Shown here: positions 24,463 to 32,042 of the stretch, piece after piece
Layout of the letters: every line of letters starts with the position of its first letter
Numbering within the stretch: the stretch's first letter is position 1
Assembly (NCBI GenBank): GCA_937891735.1
Contig: CALAGR010000498.1
Location: 1 to 43,109 of the forward strand
Source: an uncultured Pseudomonadota bacterium
GTDB lineage: Bacteria; Myxococcota_A; UBA796; UBA9615
Direction of reading: 5' to 3'
DNA: 43,109 nt
Position numbers and translations under genes: made by a program
Notes under the pieces: model-generated
The model's input: the letters and a program-made list of their open reading frames with translations, nothing else
Databases searched by the model: none
What the model was told of the DNA's origin: nothing

Positions 24463-25193
24463 TGGATCACGAACTCCACCCGACGGTTCTTGCTCCAGGC
24501 GGCTTCGCTGGAGCCGGTGTCCGCAGGGCGCTCTTCTCCATACGACAGGGTGCCCAGCTCGGTGGTCCCGACGCCGACATTGAGCAGGTACGTGCGCACC
24601 GACTCGGCGCGGCGCTGCCCCAACGACAGGTTGTAGACCGTGGAGCCCCGCTCATCGGCGTGCCCTTCCAGGCGCACCCGCGGGAAGCCCCGGGACTCCA
24701 TGCAGCGCGCGTTGGCGGCGAGGAGGCGCCGGGCGTCGTTGGTGAGCGACGACTCGTCGAAGTCGAAGTACGCGGTCACCAGCGTGCAGTCGCCGTCGTA
24801 GGTTCGGCCCGACTCCACCGCGAAGGCGCCCCGGGCCAGGGCCTGCTCACCGTCGGCGCGCACAACCCGCAGGTCGTAGTCGCCCACCTTGAGATCGTCG
24901 GTGGCGCGGAAGGTGAACTCGGTGCCCGACAGCACGTCGAGCCCGCGCACGGGATCGCCACCCAGGAACACATCCTGGCCCTCCTCGAAGCCGAAGCCCT
25001 CCACGGTCACCGTGACGGCGCGCCCCTCCGTCGTCTTCGGCGGAACGAGCGCGTCGATCTGGACCGCGGGGCCCTCATCCGGGGGCGGTGGCACAGGCTC
25101 CGGAGGAGGCTTCGGCTTGGGACAGCCAGCGAGGAGCAGCGCTCCCGCGAGGAGCGGCAGGACGATGGTTCGCCAGATCGGGTTCGCAGTCAC
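24459..25193 (-). CDS. pal: Pal-like OmpA-domain lipoprotein with IPT/TIG-like domain
   Basis: 244 residues from GTG 25193, which has GGAG eight bases upstream; longer in-frame starts run into the PilZ gene and lack a signal. Signal peptide ends in LLAGC near residue 23, then a proline-rich stretch. Residues about 45-125 look like an IPT/TIG immunoglobulin-like fold (VTVTVEGFGFEEGQDVFLGG). The C-terminal OmpA domain is complete: FDFDESSLT, GHADERGSTVYNLSLGQRRAESV (Asp and Arg for peptidoglycan binding) and KNRRVEFVIQ. It should tie the outer membrane to peptidoglycan. The extra immunoglobulin-like domain is not part of classical Pal. TolA, TolB, TolQ and TolR are not in the window. Confidence 0.85.
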   Translation of the reverse strand: MTANPIWRTIVLPLLAGALLLAGCPKPKPPPEPVPPPPDEGPAVQIDALVPPKTTEGRAVTVTVEGFGFEEGQDVFLGGDPVRGLDVLSGTEFTFRATDDLKVGDYDLRVVRADGEQALARGAFAVESGRTYDGDCTLVTAYFDFDESSLTNDARRLLAANARCMESRGFPRVRLEGHADERGSTVYNLSLGQRRAESVRTYLLNVGVGTTELGTLSYGEERPADTGSSEAAWSKNRRVEFVIQ

Positions 25194-25258
25194 CGGGGTC
25201 ACTCCAACAGCAGGGACGGACAGCGCAATGAGCGGGGAGTCCTCCGGACAGCCGGACG

Positions 25259-25663
25259 TTAGCAGCCTCCGGGTTCGGCGGAACGACGAAGGCGATCCAC
25301 GTAGGCCTCGATCAACCGCGCATCCGACGGATCCATGTCGAGAAACCTGACGCCAACCTCCCACTCCGTCTCTCTCCTCACCATGCGATCGACCACCTCG
25401 GCCAGAACAGTCACGGGGATGTTTGAACCCGGCACCTCGATCGTCAATTCCGCCTGAGCCCCAGGCGGCATCGCTTCGGGCAACAGCAAGGCGATTCCGC
25501 CGACGCTCAGATCGACGGCTTCGGCGACGTCCGCGGCGGCCCGACCGGAGCCGCTCACGCGAAGGGAGACGCGCAGGCGCGGATGCGCACGGCGTGACTC
25601 ACCGGTTCGTCGCTCCGGGAACGCACCCGGGTCCCAGTTGCCGCGCCGCTCGTCATCACTCAT
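25259..25663 (-). CDS. PilZ domain protein, probable cyclic di-GMP receptor
   Basis: 134 residues, almost entirely a PilZ domain. The cyclic di-GMP signature is complete: RRAHPRLRV (RxxxR type) at about residues 23-31 and VDLSVGGIAL (D/NxSxxG) about 35 residues later. ATG 25663 has GGAGG six bases upstream. It is the first gene of the minus-strand run of ten genes and stops 65 bp before the Pal-like gene. A stand-alone PilZ usually acts by binding a partner. The partner cannot be named from sequence. Confidence 0.9.
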   Translation of the reverse strand: MSDDERRGNWDPGAFPERRTGESRRAHPRLRVSLRVSGSGRAAADVAEAVDLSVGGIALLLPEAMPPGAQAELTIEVPGSNIPVTVLAEVVDRMVRRETEWEVGVRFLDMDPSDARLIEAYVDRLRRSAEPGGC

Positions 25664-25711
25664 GGTCAGCCTCCGAACGGCGACACTACCGCGCGAGATC
25701 GGATCTCGTCC

Positions 25712-25739
25712 TTGCGAGTCCCCGCGGTGGGTTTATGCT
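25712..25739 (+). promoter_or_regulatory. Possible sigma-70 promoter for the TPR-type gene
   Basis: TTGCGA (25712-25717), a 16-bp spacer and TATGCT (25734-25739) each match four of six consensus bases. A start near 25746 would give a leader of about 230 nt. Confidence 0.35.
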
Positions 25740-25901
25740 GGAACGGAAGGAGAACCCTGCCTGGTTCGAGTCTGGCACTTAGGCATGTGCCCTAATCAAC
25801 CCTCCGGGATTTGGCGCTGGTCGCGGTGTGCGCCCCTTCTGTCAGGGGCACCTGATGCGACGAAACTCCGAAGCCCACCTGCAATGGAGGGTGCAGCCGT
25901 A

Positions 25902-25922
25902 CCGCCTTCTCGGCCGAGGCGG
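25902..25922. repeat. Inverted repeat / hairpin upstream of the TPR-type gene
   Basis: CCGCCT and AGGCGG flank a centre that contains the perfect palindrome CTCGGCCGAG. On RNA it can form a six-pair stem or a cruciform-like alternative. It could be a regulator site or a leader hairpin. There is no T-run to suggest a terminator. Confidence 0.35.
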
Positions 25923-25973
25923 GGCCCTTCTACCGGGACCTGTGAGCCCGGACCCAACTTGTGGTCAGGCGCG

Positions 25974-27023
25974 GTGAACTCACCCGCCTGGCCACATTGG
26001 TTCCGGACCGGCGTCCTGATCGCGTCGCTCGTGCTGCTGACGACCGGCGCCGCCGCGGCCGAGGACGCCGCGCTGGGCGCAATCGTGCAGGAGGCCAACG
26101 ACCTCAAGGACGCAGACGCCTGCGACGGCGCCGTTCCGCTGTACGACGAGGTGGTGAAGCGGGCCGACCCCACCTCCGCGCTGCGCGCGTATGCGCTGTA
26201 CAACCGCGCCGTGTGCCTCGAGGAGCTGGGGGAGCCGCAGGCCGCCCGGACGTCCTACGACGCCCTGATCACCGACGCCACGGTGCCCGCGCTGACCGCC
26301 GACGCCCGCTTCCGGCGCGGTCTGCTCGCCATCCTGCACGGAGGCGATCCCCTGGCCGCCCGGAAGGACTTCGAGGCCGTTCGCCGCACCGCGAGGGCCG
26401 CGGACCGGGCGCTCGTGGACCTGCAGCTGGCCCGCCTGGACCTGGATGCAGGCCGGCCGCGGTCCGCCACCCGCCGCGTGGTGCGGTCCATCGCGGTCAT
26501 CGAGTCGATGAGGGAGACCGACGTGGACCGCAGGGGGACGTCGCTCGACTGGTACGTCGGCGAAGCGACGCTGACCCAGGGCGACATCTGGCTCCAGGCC
26601 GCGGAGGGGATCCCCCTGGACCTGCGCGGCCCGGTGCGGGTGACGAAGCGGATCACGAGGCGCGCGAAGTACCTCAACAACGCCGAACGCTTCTACGTGG
26701 CGGCCGTCGCGGTGGGCCGGGCTCCCTGGAGCCAGCGCGCGCTGCTGCAGCTCGGCCGGGGCTACCTCTCCGCCGCGGACGCGCTGCAGGCCCTGATGAT
26801 CCAGACCAGCGCCACCTCGACCGGCCCACCCGACGAGGCGGCTCGGACGGCCCTGGTTCGCTGGCTCGAGCCGCGTGTCCGGGCCCAGGTCCGCAAGGCC
26901 GCCGACGCGTGGGTGCTGTGCCTGCAGGTTCAGACAGAGCTCGGAGGAGCGCCGGAGCAGGGGCAGATCTGTCGCGAGGGCGTGGACGCGCTGGTAGAGC
27001 GGCTCAAGCCCGCCGCGCCGTGA
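25974..27023 (+). CDS. Exported TPR-type helical repeat protein
   Basis: 349 residues from GTG 25974; this start gives a normal signal peptide (VLIASLVLLTTGAAAA, cleavage near residue 27). In-frame starts upstream (ATG 25884) would add 30 Pro/Arg-rich residues and cannot be excluded. The mature protein is alpha-helical with TPR-like pairs: AVPLYDEVVKRAD, YALYNRAVCLEELGEPQAA, ARFRRGLLAIL and RALLQLGRGYLSAADALQ. It is probably periplasmic and used for protein binding. No specific function is recognised. Its stop abuts the phosphofructokinase stop with no gap. Confidence 0.65.
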   Translation: MNSPAWPHWFRTGVLIASLVLLTTGAAAAEDAALGAIVQEANDLKDADACDGAVPLYDEVVKRADPTSALRAYALYNRAVCLEELGEPQAARTSYDALITDATVPALTADARFRRGLLAILHGGDPLAARKDFEAVRRTARAADRALVDLQLARLDLDAGRPRSATRRVVRSIAVIESMRETDVDRRGTSLDWYVGEATLTQGDIWLQAAEGIPLDLRGPVRVTKRITRRAKYLNNAERFYVAAVAVGRAPWSQRALLQLGRGYLSAADALQALMIQTSATSTGPPDEAARTALVRWLEPRVRAQVRKAADAWVLCLQVQTELGGAPEQGQICREGVDALVERLKPAAP

Positions 27024-27026
27024 TCA
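27021..27026. other. Abutting convergent stop codons forming palindrome TGATCA
   Basis: The TGA of the TPR-type gene (27021-27023) and the TGA of phosphofructokinase (27026-27024, minus) touch and form TGATCA. Neither gene has room for a terminator before running into the other. Confidence 0.9.
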
Positions 27027-28148
27027 GTCGGTGGGGCCGAGCTCGTCGCCGAACCTGACCCCGGTCGCCCGCGCCACCCCGACCAGCTCCCCGAGGGGGT
27101 CCACCAGCCGCTGGGACCCCACCGCCGACACGAGGGGCACGGGCACCACGCTGGGGCCGCGCAGCGCCGCCATCGTGTTCCAGCTGCCGGCGAGCACCTG
27201 CTGGGCCGCACACACACCGAACCGGGTCGCGAGCACGCGGTCGAAGGCCGATGGCGTTCCGCCGCGCTGCACATGCCCCAGGATCGTGGTTCGCGACTCC
27301 AAACCGGTCAGGCGCTCGACCTCTTCGGCGACGATCCGCGCGATGCCGCCCAGGGACTTGCGGCGCGTGCCGTCGGTCGCGAGCAGGTACACCGGGTCCC
27401 CGCCCTCGGGGATCGCGCCCTCGGCCACCACCACGATGGAGAACCCCTTGCCCCGCCGCCGTCGGTCCTCGATGGCGCCGGCCACCGAGGCCACCCGGAA
27501 GGGGATCTCGGGAATCAGGATCACGTCCCCGCCCGCGGCGAGGCCTGAGTGCAGGGCGATCCACCCCGCGTGTCGCCCCATCACCTCCACCCACATGACC
27601 CGGTGATGGGACTCGGCCGTGGTGTGCAGGCGGTCGATCGCCTCGGAGCAGATCCCCACCGCGGTGTCGAACCCGAAGGTGCGGTCCGTGGCCTGCAGAT
27701 CATTGTCGATGGTCTTCGGTACGCCCACGACCCGGAAGGCGCCGCCCTCCTGGTACGCGCGCTCCGAGAGCCGGTGCGCGATGAACTGCGTGCCGTCGCC
27801 GCCGATGACGACGACGCCGTCCAGCCCCGCGCGGCGGGTGTTCTCCAGCACGAGCGCGCTGACGTCGCCGTTCAAGGCGGAGTCGCCCACGGTGCCCTCG
27901 AAGTCGAAGGGGTCGTCCCGGTTGGACGAGCCGAGGATCGTCCCACCCCGCGGCAGGATCCCCGACACCGCAGCCTGATCCAGGGTCACGTACTCCTGTG
28001 AGATCAGGCCACCGAAGCCGTTGCGAATGCCGACCACCTCGCAGGACCCGCCCCCGAGGGTGCGGACCACCGCACGAATGACCGCGTTCAACCCTGGGCA
28101 GTCGCCGCCTCCTGTGAGAATCCCGATCCGCTGCATCCGACCCGTCAT
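27024..28148 (-). CDS. pfkA: 6-phosphofructokinase, probably ATP-dependent
   Basis: 374 residues from ATG 28148, which has AGGAG eight bases upstream; the longer open frame upstream lacks homology. Phosphorylates fructose 6-phosphate in glycolysis. Motifs: GILTGGGDCPGLNAVIR, VVIGGDGTQFIA, VPKTIDNDL with FGFDTAV, and EVMGRHAGWIAL. At the phosphoryl-donor site it has Gly in GGDG, as in ATP enzymes (diphosphate-dependent ones have GGDD). It has Lys in PKTIDND, which diphosphate-type enzymes share. This Gly/Lys combination is known from ATP-dependent group III enzymes of actinobacteria, so ATP use is favoured but not certain. Confidence 0.9.
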   Translation of the reverse strand: MTGRMQRIGILTGGGDCPGLNAVIRAVVRTLGGGSCEVVGIRNGFGGLISQEYVTLDQAAVSGILPRGGTILGSSNRDDPFDFEGTVGDSALNGDVSALVLENTRRAGLDGVVVIGGDGTQFIAHRLSERAYQEGGAFRVVGVPKTIDNDLQATDRTFGFDTAVGICSEAIDRLHTTAESHHRVMWVEVMGRHAGWIALHSGLAAGGDVILIPEIPFRVASVAGAIEDRRRRGKGFSIVVVAEGAIPEGGDPVYLLATDGTRRKSLGGIARIVAEEVERLTGLESRTTILGHVQRGGTPSAFDRVLATRFGVCAAQQVLAGSWNTMAALRGPSVVPVPLVSAVGSQRLVDPLGELVGVARATGVRFGDELGPTD

Positions 28149-28266
28149 GCGCGCTGCTCCTGGACTCGGGGCGTTCCGCGCCCGCGGTTCGTGGTGCTTC
28201 CTAGTGTAAGCTCCGAACCACCCGAGTGGCTCTATGTCCACTGAATCCGGGTACTTCGGAGGCCCC

Positions 28267-29145
28267 ATGGAGTTCCCCCAGGCGCGCGCCGCGCTGCTCA
28301 TCCTCGCCCTCGTCGGCTCCTTCGGCTGCCCCAGCGGCGGCGACGACGACGACGCGACGCCGGTCATCCAGCCGCCAGCCGGATGTTCGAACTTCTCCCT
28401 GTCCGGGGTGACCTTCGACTTCAACATCCACTGGTTCGGCACCGACTACCTGCAGGATGACCTGCTCGCCCTGATGGAGGGGCAGGAAGGGTTCACGACC
28501 TTCCAGTTCCCCTTCGAGGGCAAGGTGGTGGAGCTCGGTCCCGCCCCCGAGCAGAGCGGCAAGATGGCCGTGAAGGTCGAGGAACTGCCGCCGGAGGAGC
28601 CGGGGGACGACTGGGAGCCCAACTGGCTCCGGGTGGTGTACGAGCTGCCCCTCGGGTACGAGCTGCCGGTCGCCATGGACCAGGAGTTGCTCGCGTTCGT
28701 CGCCATGGACATCACCAGCGGCAGCCTCGTGCACGGCTTCGCGATGGTCGAGAGCGCGGACGACGGCGGCAACCTGCTGTTCCTGGCCGAGCCGAGCACC
28801 ACCGGGCTGGTCCTCCGCCCGGGCTCGAGCCACCCCTTCTTCCAGGTGGTGGAGCCGGTGGACAGGGCCTGCCCGAACCTGACGGAGTTCCAGTGCGCGA
28901 AGCTGTACAACCTCGCGATCCGGTTCCAGGTGCGCGCTGAGGAACCCGAGGGCCCCCTGGGCGAGACGTTCGAGCTGTGGCCCACCGAGGTCAAGGACTT
29001 CGTCCTCGGCGACGTGGAGTTCCGCGCCGTGAACGTGTGGTCCTACACGCACCGCGAGATCAACCAGGAATGCACCGGGTTCGATTGGGCGCAGGACCGG
29101 ATGTCCTTCTTCGTGACGCGGACCGCGGCTTCGCCCACCGAATAG
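28267..29145 (+). CDS. Hypothetical lipoprotein
   Basis: 292 residues from ATG 28267, preceded by GGAGG at a four-base spacing; ATG 28234 in the same frame lacks one. A hydrophobic signal ends in GSFGC near residue 20, a weak lipobox, followed by a run of aspartates (GGDDDDATP). The remainder is beta-rich with no motif I recognise. It contains a few cysteines (AGCSNF, RACPNL, FQCAKL, QECTGF) that could form disulfides. It may be an outer-membrane or periplasmic lipoprotein of a lineage-specific family. It diverges from pfkA (118 bp apart) and converges on the DUF4177-like gene. Confidence 0.65.
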   Translation: MEFPQARAALLILALVGSFGCPSGGDDDDATPVIQPPAGCSNFSLSGVTFDFNIHWFGTDYLQDDLLALMEGQEGFTTFQFPFEGKVVELGPAPEQSGKMAVKVEELPPEEPGDDWEPNWLRVVYELPLGYELPVAMDQELLAFVAMDITSGSLVHGFAMVESADDGGNLLFLAEPSTTGLVLRPGSSHPFFQVVEPVDRACPNLTEFQCAKLYNLAIRFQVRAEEPEGPLGETFELWPTEVKDFVLGDVEFRAVNVWSYTHREINQECTGFDWAQDRMSFFVTRTAASPTE

Positions 29146-29163
29146 CCGACCGCGGCGGTCCGG
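29146..29163. terminator. Hairpin between convergent genes
   Basis: CCGACCG-CGG-CGGTCCGG folds into a seven-pair stem with one bulge, in the 27 bp between the lipoprotein gene (+) and the DUF4177-like gene (-). It could act on both strands. There is no T-run. Confidence 0.35.
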
Positions 29164-29172
29164 CAGGGTCGA

Positions 29173-29460
29173 TCAGGTCATCGGCCCGATGCGATGGCCC
29201 TCGCCGCCCCCCTGGCCGCCCTCGGGCTTGCCACGGCGGCGCCGACGCCGCTGCTGGTTGCCTCCACCTCCACCGCCACTGCCGCTCGCGCCCTGGTTCT
29301 GGCCCTGGCTGGAGAGGGACCGCTTCGCGAACGCGTTGAGGATGTCGCCCTCGTCATCGAACTCGACCGTGACGAACTCCCAGCCCTCCTCGCCGAGGGG
29401 GTTGAGCTCGGGCGCGGTCAGATCGTGAAAGATGCGGTACTCCCACCGTGGGTTAGCCAT
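29173..29460 (-). CDS. DUF4177-like small protein with glycine/arginine-rich tail
   Basis: 95 residues from ATG 29460 (AAAGG seven bases upstream); the open frame extends upstream but without homologous character. Residues 1-40 match the DUF4177 pattern (RWEYRIFHD, then LGEEGWEFVTV), a small alpha/beta domain of unknown function. The second half is low-complexity: a Gln/Ser/Gly run, then NQQRRRRRRGKP and a Gly/Glu tail. The basic tail suggests nucleic-acid binding. It diverges from the RNase E/G gene, whose product also ends with an Arg/Lys-rich segment. Confidence 0.7.
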   Translation of the reverse strand: MANPRWEYRIFHDLTAPELNPLGEEGWEFVTVEFDDEGDILNAFAKRSLSSQGQNQGASGSGGGGGGNQQRRRRRRGKPEGGQGGGEGHRIGPMT

Positions 29461-29525
29461 GGACTGCCTTTCTGTGTAGTGGGTCGGGAGCGGCGCACCT
29501 CCTGCGCACTCACCGTCGGTGAACC

Positions 29526-29554
29526 AAAATACCGGTCTGCGACCCAATCGACAA
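29526..29554 (-). promoter_or_regulatory. Possible promoter for the DUF4177-like gene
   Basis: On the minus strand TTGTCG (29554-29549), a 17-bp spacer and TATTTT (29531-29526) match four of six bases each. Predicted start is near 29519, about 60 nt before the ATG. Confidence 0.45.
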
Positions 29555-29575
29555 GGGCATGCCCGCACGGCGAGG

Positions 29576-29603
29576 TTGACAACGCGAGCGCGGCGTTCAG
29601 ACT
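29576..29603 (+). promoter_or_regulatory. Possible promoter for the RNase E/G gene
   Basis: A perfect TTGACA at 29576-29581 is followed 16 bp later by CAGACT, a poor -10. A start near 29610 would give a leader of about 220 nt. Confidence 0.4.
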
Positions 29604-29684
29604 GGTGCCGTCCGGACCGTACCCACGTGACGCCCGATCCCCAGCAAGGACGGGTAGTTCGCGGATCCAGGGTGGCCGGAGCAC

Positions 29685-29703
29685 CCCGCGGCCTTTTCGC
29701 GGG
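29685..29703 (+). other. Leader hairpin 1 upstream of RNase E/G
   Basis: CCCGCG and CGCGGG pair around the loop GCCTTTT. Located about 125-145 nt before the start codon, in the predicted untranslated leader. Confidence 0.4.
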
Positions 29704-29770
29704 AGAGGTATCCAGGCTTTCAATGCTGAACCACGACGCCGAGGCCCCGGCACGATCCACGACGAAGCAA

Positions 29771-29785
29771 GGCGCTGCCAGCGCC
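29771..29785 (+). other. Leader hairpin 2 upstream of RNase E/G
   Basis: GGCGCT-GCC-AGCGCC is a perfect six-pair stem with a three-base loop, about 43-58 nt before the start codon. Confidence 0.4.
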
Positions 29786-29828
29786 TCTCCGTCGCGTGCG
29801 GCCCGCGTCCCAGCTCACAGGTGTTTCT

Positions 29829-32033
29829 TTGTCCAAGCTCATGCTCATCAACGCGACGCGTCCCGAAGAGGTCCGCGCCGCCATCTTGAATGACGGCAAG
29901 CTCGACCAGTTCGAGATCGAAGTCGAGGACGCCGGCCTCCTCAAGGGCAACGTCTATCGGGGTGTCGTAGCCAACGTCGAGGCGAGCCTCAACGCGTGCT
30001 TCGTCGACATCGGCGCCGACAAGCAAGGCTTCCTGCCTGTCGACGAGATCCACCCCTCGGCCTTCCACTCCCAGCCGAAGAACAACGGCAAGAAGGAGCG
30101 CCCGCGCATCGAAGATGTGATGCGGAAGGGCGGCGAGATCATCGTTCAGGTGGTCAAGGACGCCATCGGCAACAAGGGGGCGGCTCTTACGAGCCAGGTG
30201 TCCCTGGCCGGCCGCTACATCGTCCTGATGCCGCTGGATGACTCCCGCGGCGTGTCCCGCCGGATCGCGGACGAGGGCCGGCGAAAGAAGATCAAGGAGA
30301 TCGCCGCCGGTCTGAAGATCCCAGACGAGTGTGGATTCATCGTTCGCACCGCCGGAATGAACCGCACCAAGACGGACCTGAACCGGGACGGCGCGCAGCT
30401 CGTGCGGACCTGGAAGGAGATCGTCAAGCAGGCGGCCACCGACGACGCGCCTCCGACGCCCGGACGCAAGCGCGGACGCCGCGGCGAGCGCAGGGCGCCC
30501 AAGCTCCTGTTCGAGGATCGGGACCTCGTCGTTCGCATGATCCGGGACTACTACACCTCGGACATCGAAGAGATCCTCATCGACAACGCCCAGGCCTACC
30601 TCAAGGCCCGGGAGTACATCCACATGGTGATGCCGCGCTCCCGCAAGGCGATCACGCTGTACGAGGAGCGAATGCCGCTCTTCGCGCGGCACCGGGTGGA
30701 AGAGCAGATCGAGGCGGTCTTCGCACGGCGGGTGGACCTGCCTTCGGGCGGGTACATCCTCATCGACCCGACCGAGGCGTTGATCTCCATCGACGTCAAC
30801 TCCGGGCGTTCGACCCGGGCGAAGTCGCAGGAAGAGACGGCGTTCAACACGAACATGGAGGCCGCCAAGGAGATCGCTCGCCAGCTTCGGCTCCGGGACC
30901 TCGGCGGACTGCTCGTCATCGACTTCATCGACATGTCGATGAACAAGCAGAACCGCATGGTCGAGAAGGAGCTGAAGGACGGCCTCAAGGAAGACAAGGC
31001 CCGCAGCTACGTCGGCAAGATCAGCGAGAACGGCCTCCTCGAGGTCAATCGGCAGCGGATCAAGCAGGCGCTGCAGTTCCAGACGCACACCAACTGCACC
31101 ATGTGCGAAGGAACGGGGACCATCCCCACGCCCGACTTCGTCTCGCTCGGACTGATTCGCAAGATCGAGGCCAAGGCGGCCACCGGCCTGATCGACAAGG
31201 CCGTGGTCACGCTGCACCCCGAGCTGGCGACCTTCGTCCAGAACACCCGCCGCCGGGACCTGATCGAGCTCGAAGATCGATTCGGGATCATCGTGCAGGT
31301 GGAAGGCCGCGACTCCGTCCGCCACAACCAGGTCGGCCTGCACTGGGCCTCCATGAGCCAGCTCAGCGAAGCGGAGCGCCACGCGCTCGAGCTGCGCCGC
31401 GAGGACCTCGCCGCGCGAGCCGAGTCCGAGGCCGCACGCCGGCGCGAGGAGCTGATGCACGGCGAGTCGGACGCTGACCTGGACGCGGAGCTCGAGAAGT
31501 ACCTCGAGCTCGTCTCCCGGGAAGAGGCCGAGGCGGAGGTCGAAGCGCGACCCGTGCCCCGTCACAACCGCGCCGACGAGCGCCGGGATCGACGGGTGGC
31601 TCGTCGAGCCAACCAGCTCCGCGGCCAGCAGGTCGCCCTTCCGGATCCGACCGCCGAGCCCGAGCCCTCCGACGAGCAGGACGAGGACGACGAGCCTGAG
31701 GCGCAGACCGGCAGCGAGCAGACCGCGGCCGCCGAGGCCCCCCGGGACACCGCCGACGGAGATGGCACCAAGCGCAAGAAGCGTCGCCGCCGTCGTCGCA
31801 AGCGTGGCGCCGAGGACACCGACGGCGAGGCGAGCGACGACGACACCAGCGACAGCGAAGATCGCCCCAAGGCGGCTTCGAAGCCCGCGGCTCCCAAGGA
31901 GACCCCGGCCGCAGCTGCCTCCCCCGAGGAGACCGAGGCCGAGCAGCGCGCCTTCGACGACTCGGTGGAGTCGGGGACCGCGCCGGGCACGGCCCTGGTT
32001 GCCCCGCCATCGGACGGGTTGTTCGGCGCCTGA
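29829..32033 (+). CDS. rne: Ribonuclease E/G
   Basis: 734 residues from TTG 29829, giving the family-typical start SKLMLINATRPEE, with AGGTG five bases upstream (ATG 29841 is the alternative). Endoribonuclease for mRNA decay and rRNA processing. S1 RNA-binding domain: GNVYRGVVANVEASLNACFVDIG. Catalytic aspartates: D322 in SIDVNSGR and D365 in LVIDFIDM. Zinc-link CTMC at 423-426. An inserted basic segment (GRKRGRRGERRAPK) precedes the 5'-sensor part. The C-terminal 160 residues are disordered and acidic with a basic patch (KRKKRRRRRRKRG) that may bind RNA or a degradosome partner. Shorter than E. coli RNase E, longer than RNase G. Confidence 0.93.
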   Translation: MSKLMLINATRPEEVRAAILNDGKLDQFEIEVEDAGLLKGNVYRGVVANVEASLNACFVDIGADKQGFLPVDEIHPSAFHSQPKNNGKKERPRIEDVMRKGGEIIVQVVKDAIGNKGAALTSQVSLAGRYIVLMPLDDSRGVSRRIADEGRRKKIKEIAAGLKIPDECGFIVRTAGMNRTKTDLNRDGAQLVRTWKEIVKQAATDDAPPTPGRKRGRRGERRAPKLLFEDRDLVVRMIRDYYTSDIEEILIDNAQAYLKAREYIHMVMPRSRKAITLYEERMPLFARHRVEEQIEAVFARRVDLPSGGYILIDPTEALISIDVNSGRSTRAKSQEETAFNTNMEAAKEIARQLRLRDLGGLLVIDFIDMSMNKQNRMVEKELKDGLKEDKARSYVGKISENGLLEVNRQRIKQALQFQTHTNCTMCEGTGTIPTPDFVSLGLIRKIEAKAATGLIDKAVVTLHPELATFVQNTRRRDLIELEDRFGIIVQVEGRDSVRHNQVGLHWASMSQLSEAERHALELRREDLAARAESEAARRREELMHGESDADLDAELEKYLELVSREEAEAEVEARPVPRHNRADERRDRRVARRANQLRGQQVALPDPTAEPEPSDEQDEDDEPEAQTGSEQTAAAEAPRDTADGDGTKRKKRRRRRRKRGAEDTDGEASDDDTSDSEDRPKAASKPAAPKETPAAAASPEETEAEQRAFDDSVESGTAPGTALVAPPSDGLFGA

Positions 32034-32042
32034 GTCGAGCCG

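Larger units (their letters stand above)
25664..25973. other. 310-bp divergent intergenic region
   Basis: Lies between the PilZ gene (-) and the TPR-type gene (+). It contains a possible + strand promoter (25712-25739) and a GC-rich inverted repeat (25902-25922). A second small inverted repeat, CGAGA/TCTCG, lies near 25695-25709. No RNA gene or convincing small protein was recognised. Confidence 0.5.
29461..29828. other. 368-bp divergent region with structured RNase E/G leader
   Basis: Separates the DUF4177-like gene (-) from the RNase E/G gene (+). It holds candidate promoters for both directions and two GC-rich hairpins in the predicted + strand leader. No small gene is supported. E. coli rne has a long structured 5' leader used for autoregulation; this region could serve the same purpose. 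Confidence 0.5.

Noticed and set aside
25750..25785. Possible tRNA, because GGTTCGAGTC near 25763 looks like a T-arm.
   Set aside because: The T-stem pairs poorly (a C-C mismatch and two G-U pairs) and no acceptor, D or anticodon arm can be drawn around it.
28149..28442. N-terminal extension of phosphofructokinase by about 98 residues.
   Set aside because: The extra sequence lacks family similarity, overlaps the divergent lipoprotein gene, and ATG 28148 has a good ribosome binding site.
29461..29760. 100-residue extension of the DUF4177-like protein.
   Set aside because: Arg/Pro-rich without domain character, and it covers the divergent promoter region. ATG 29460 begins the recognisable domain.
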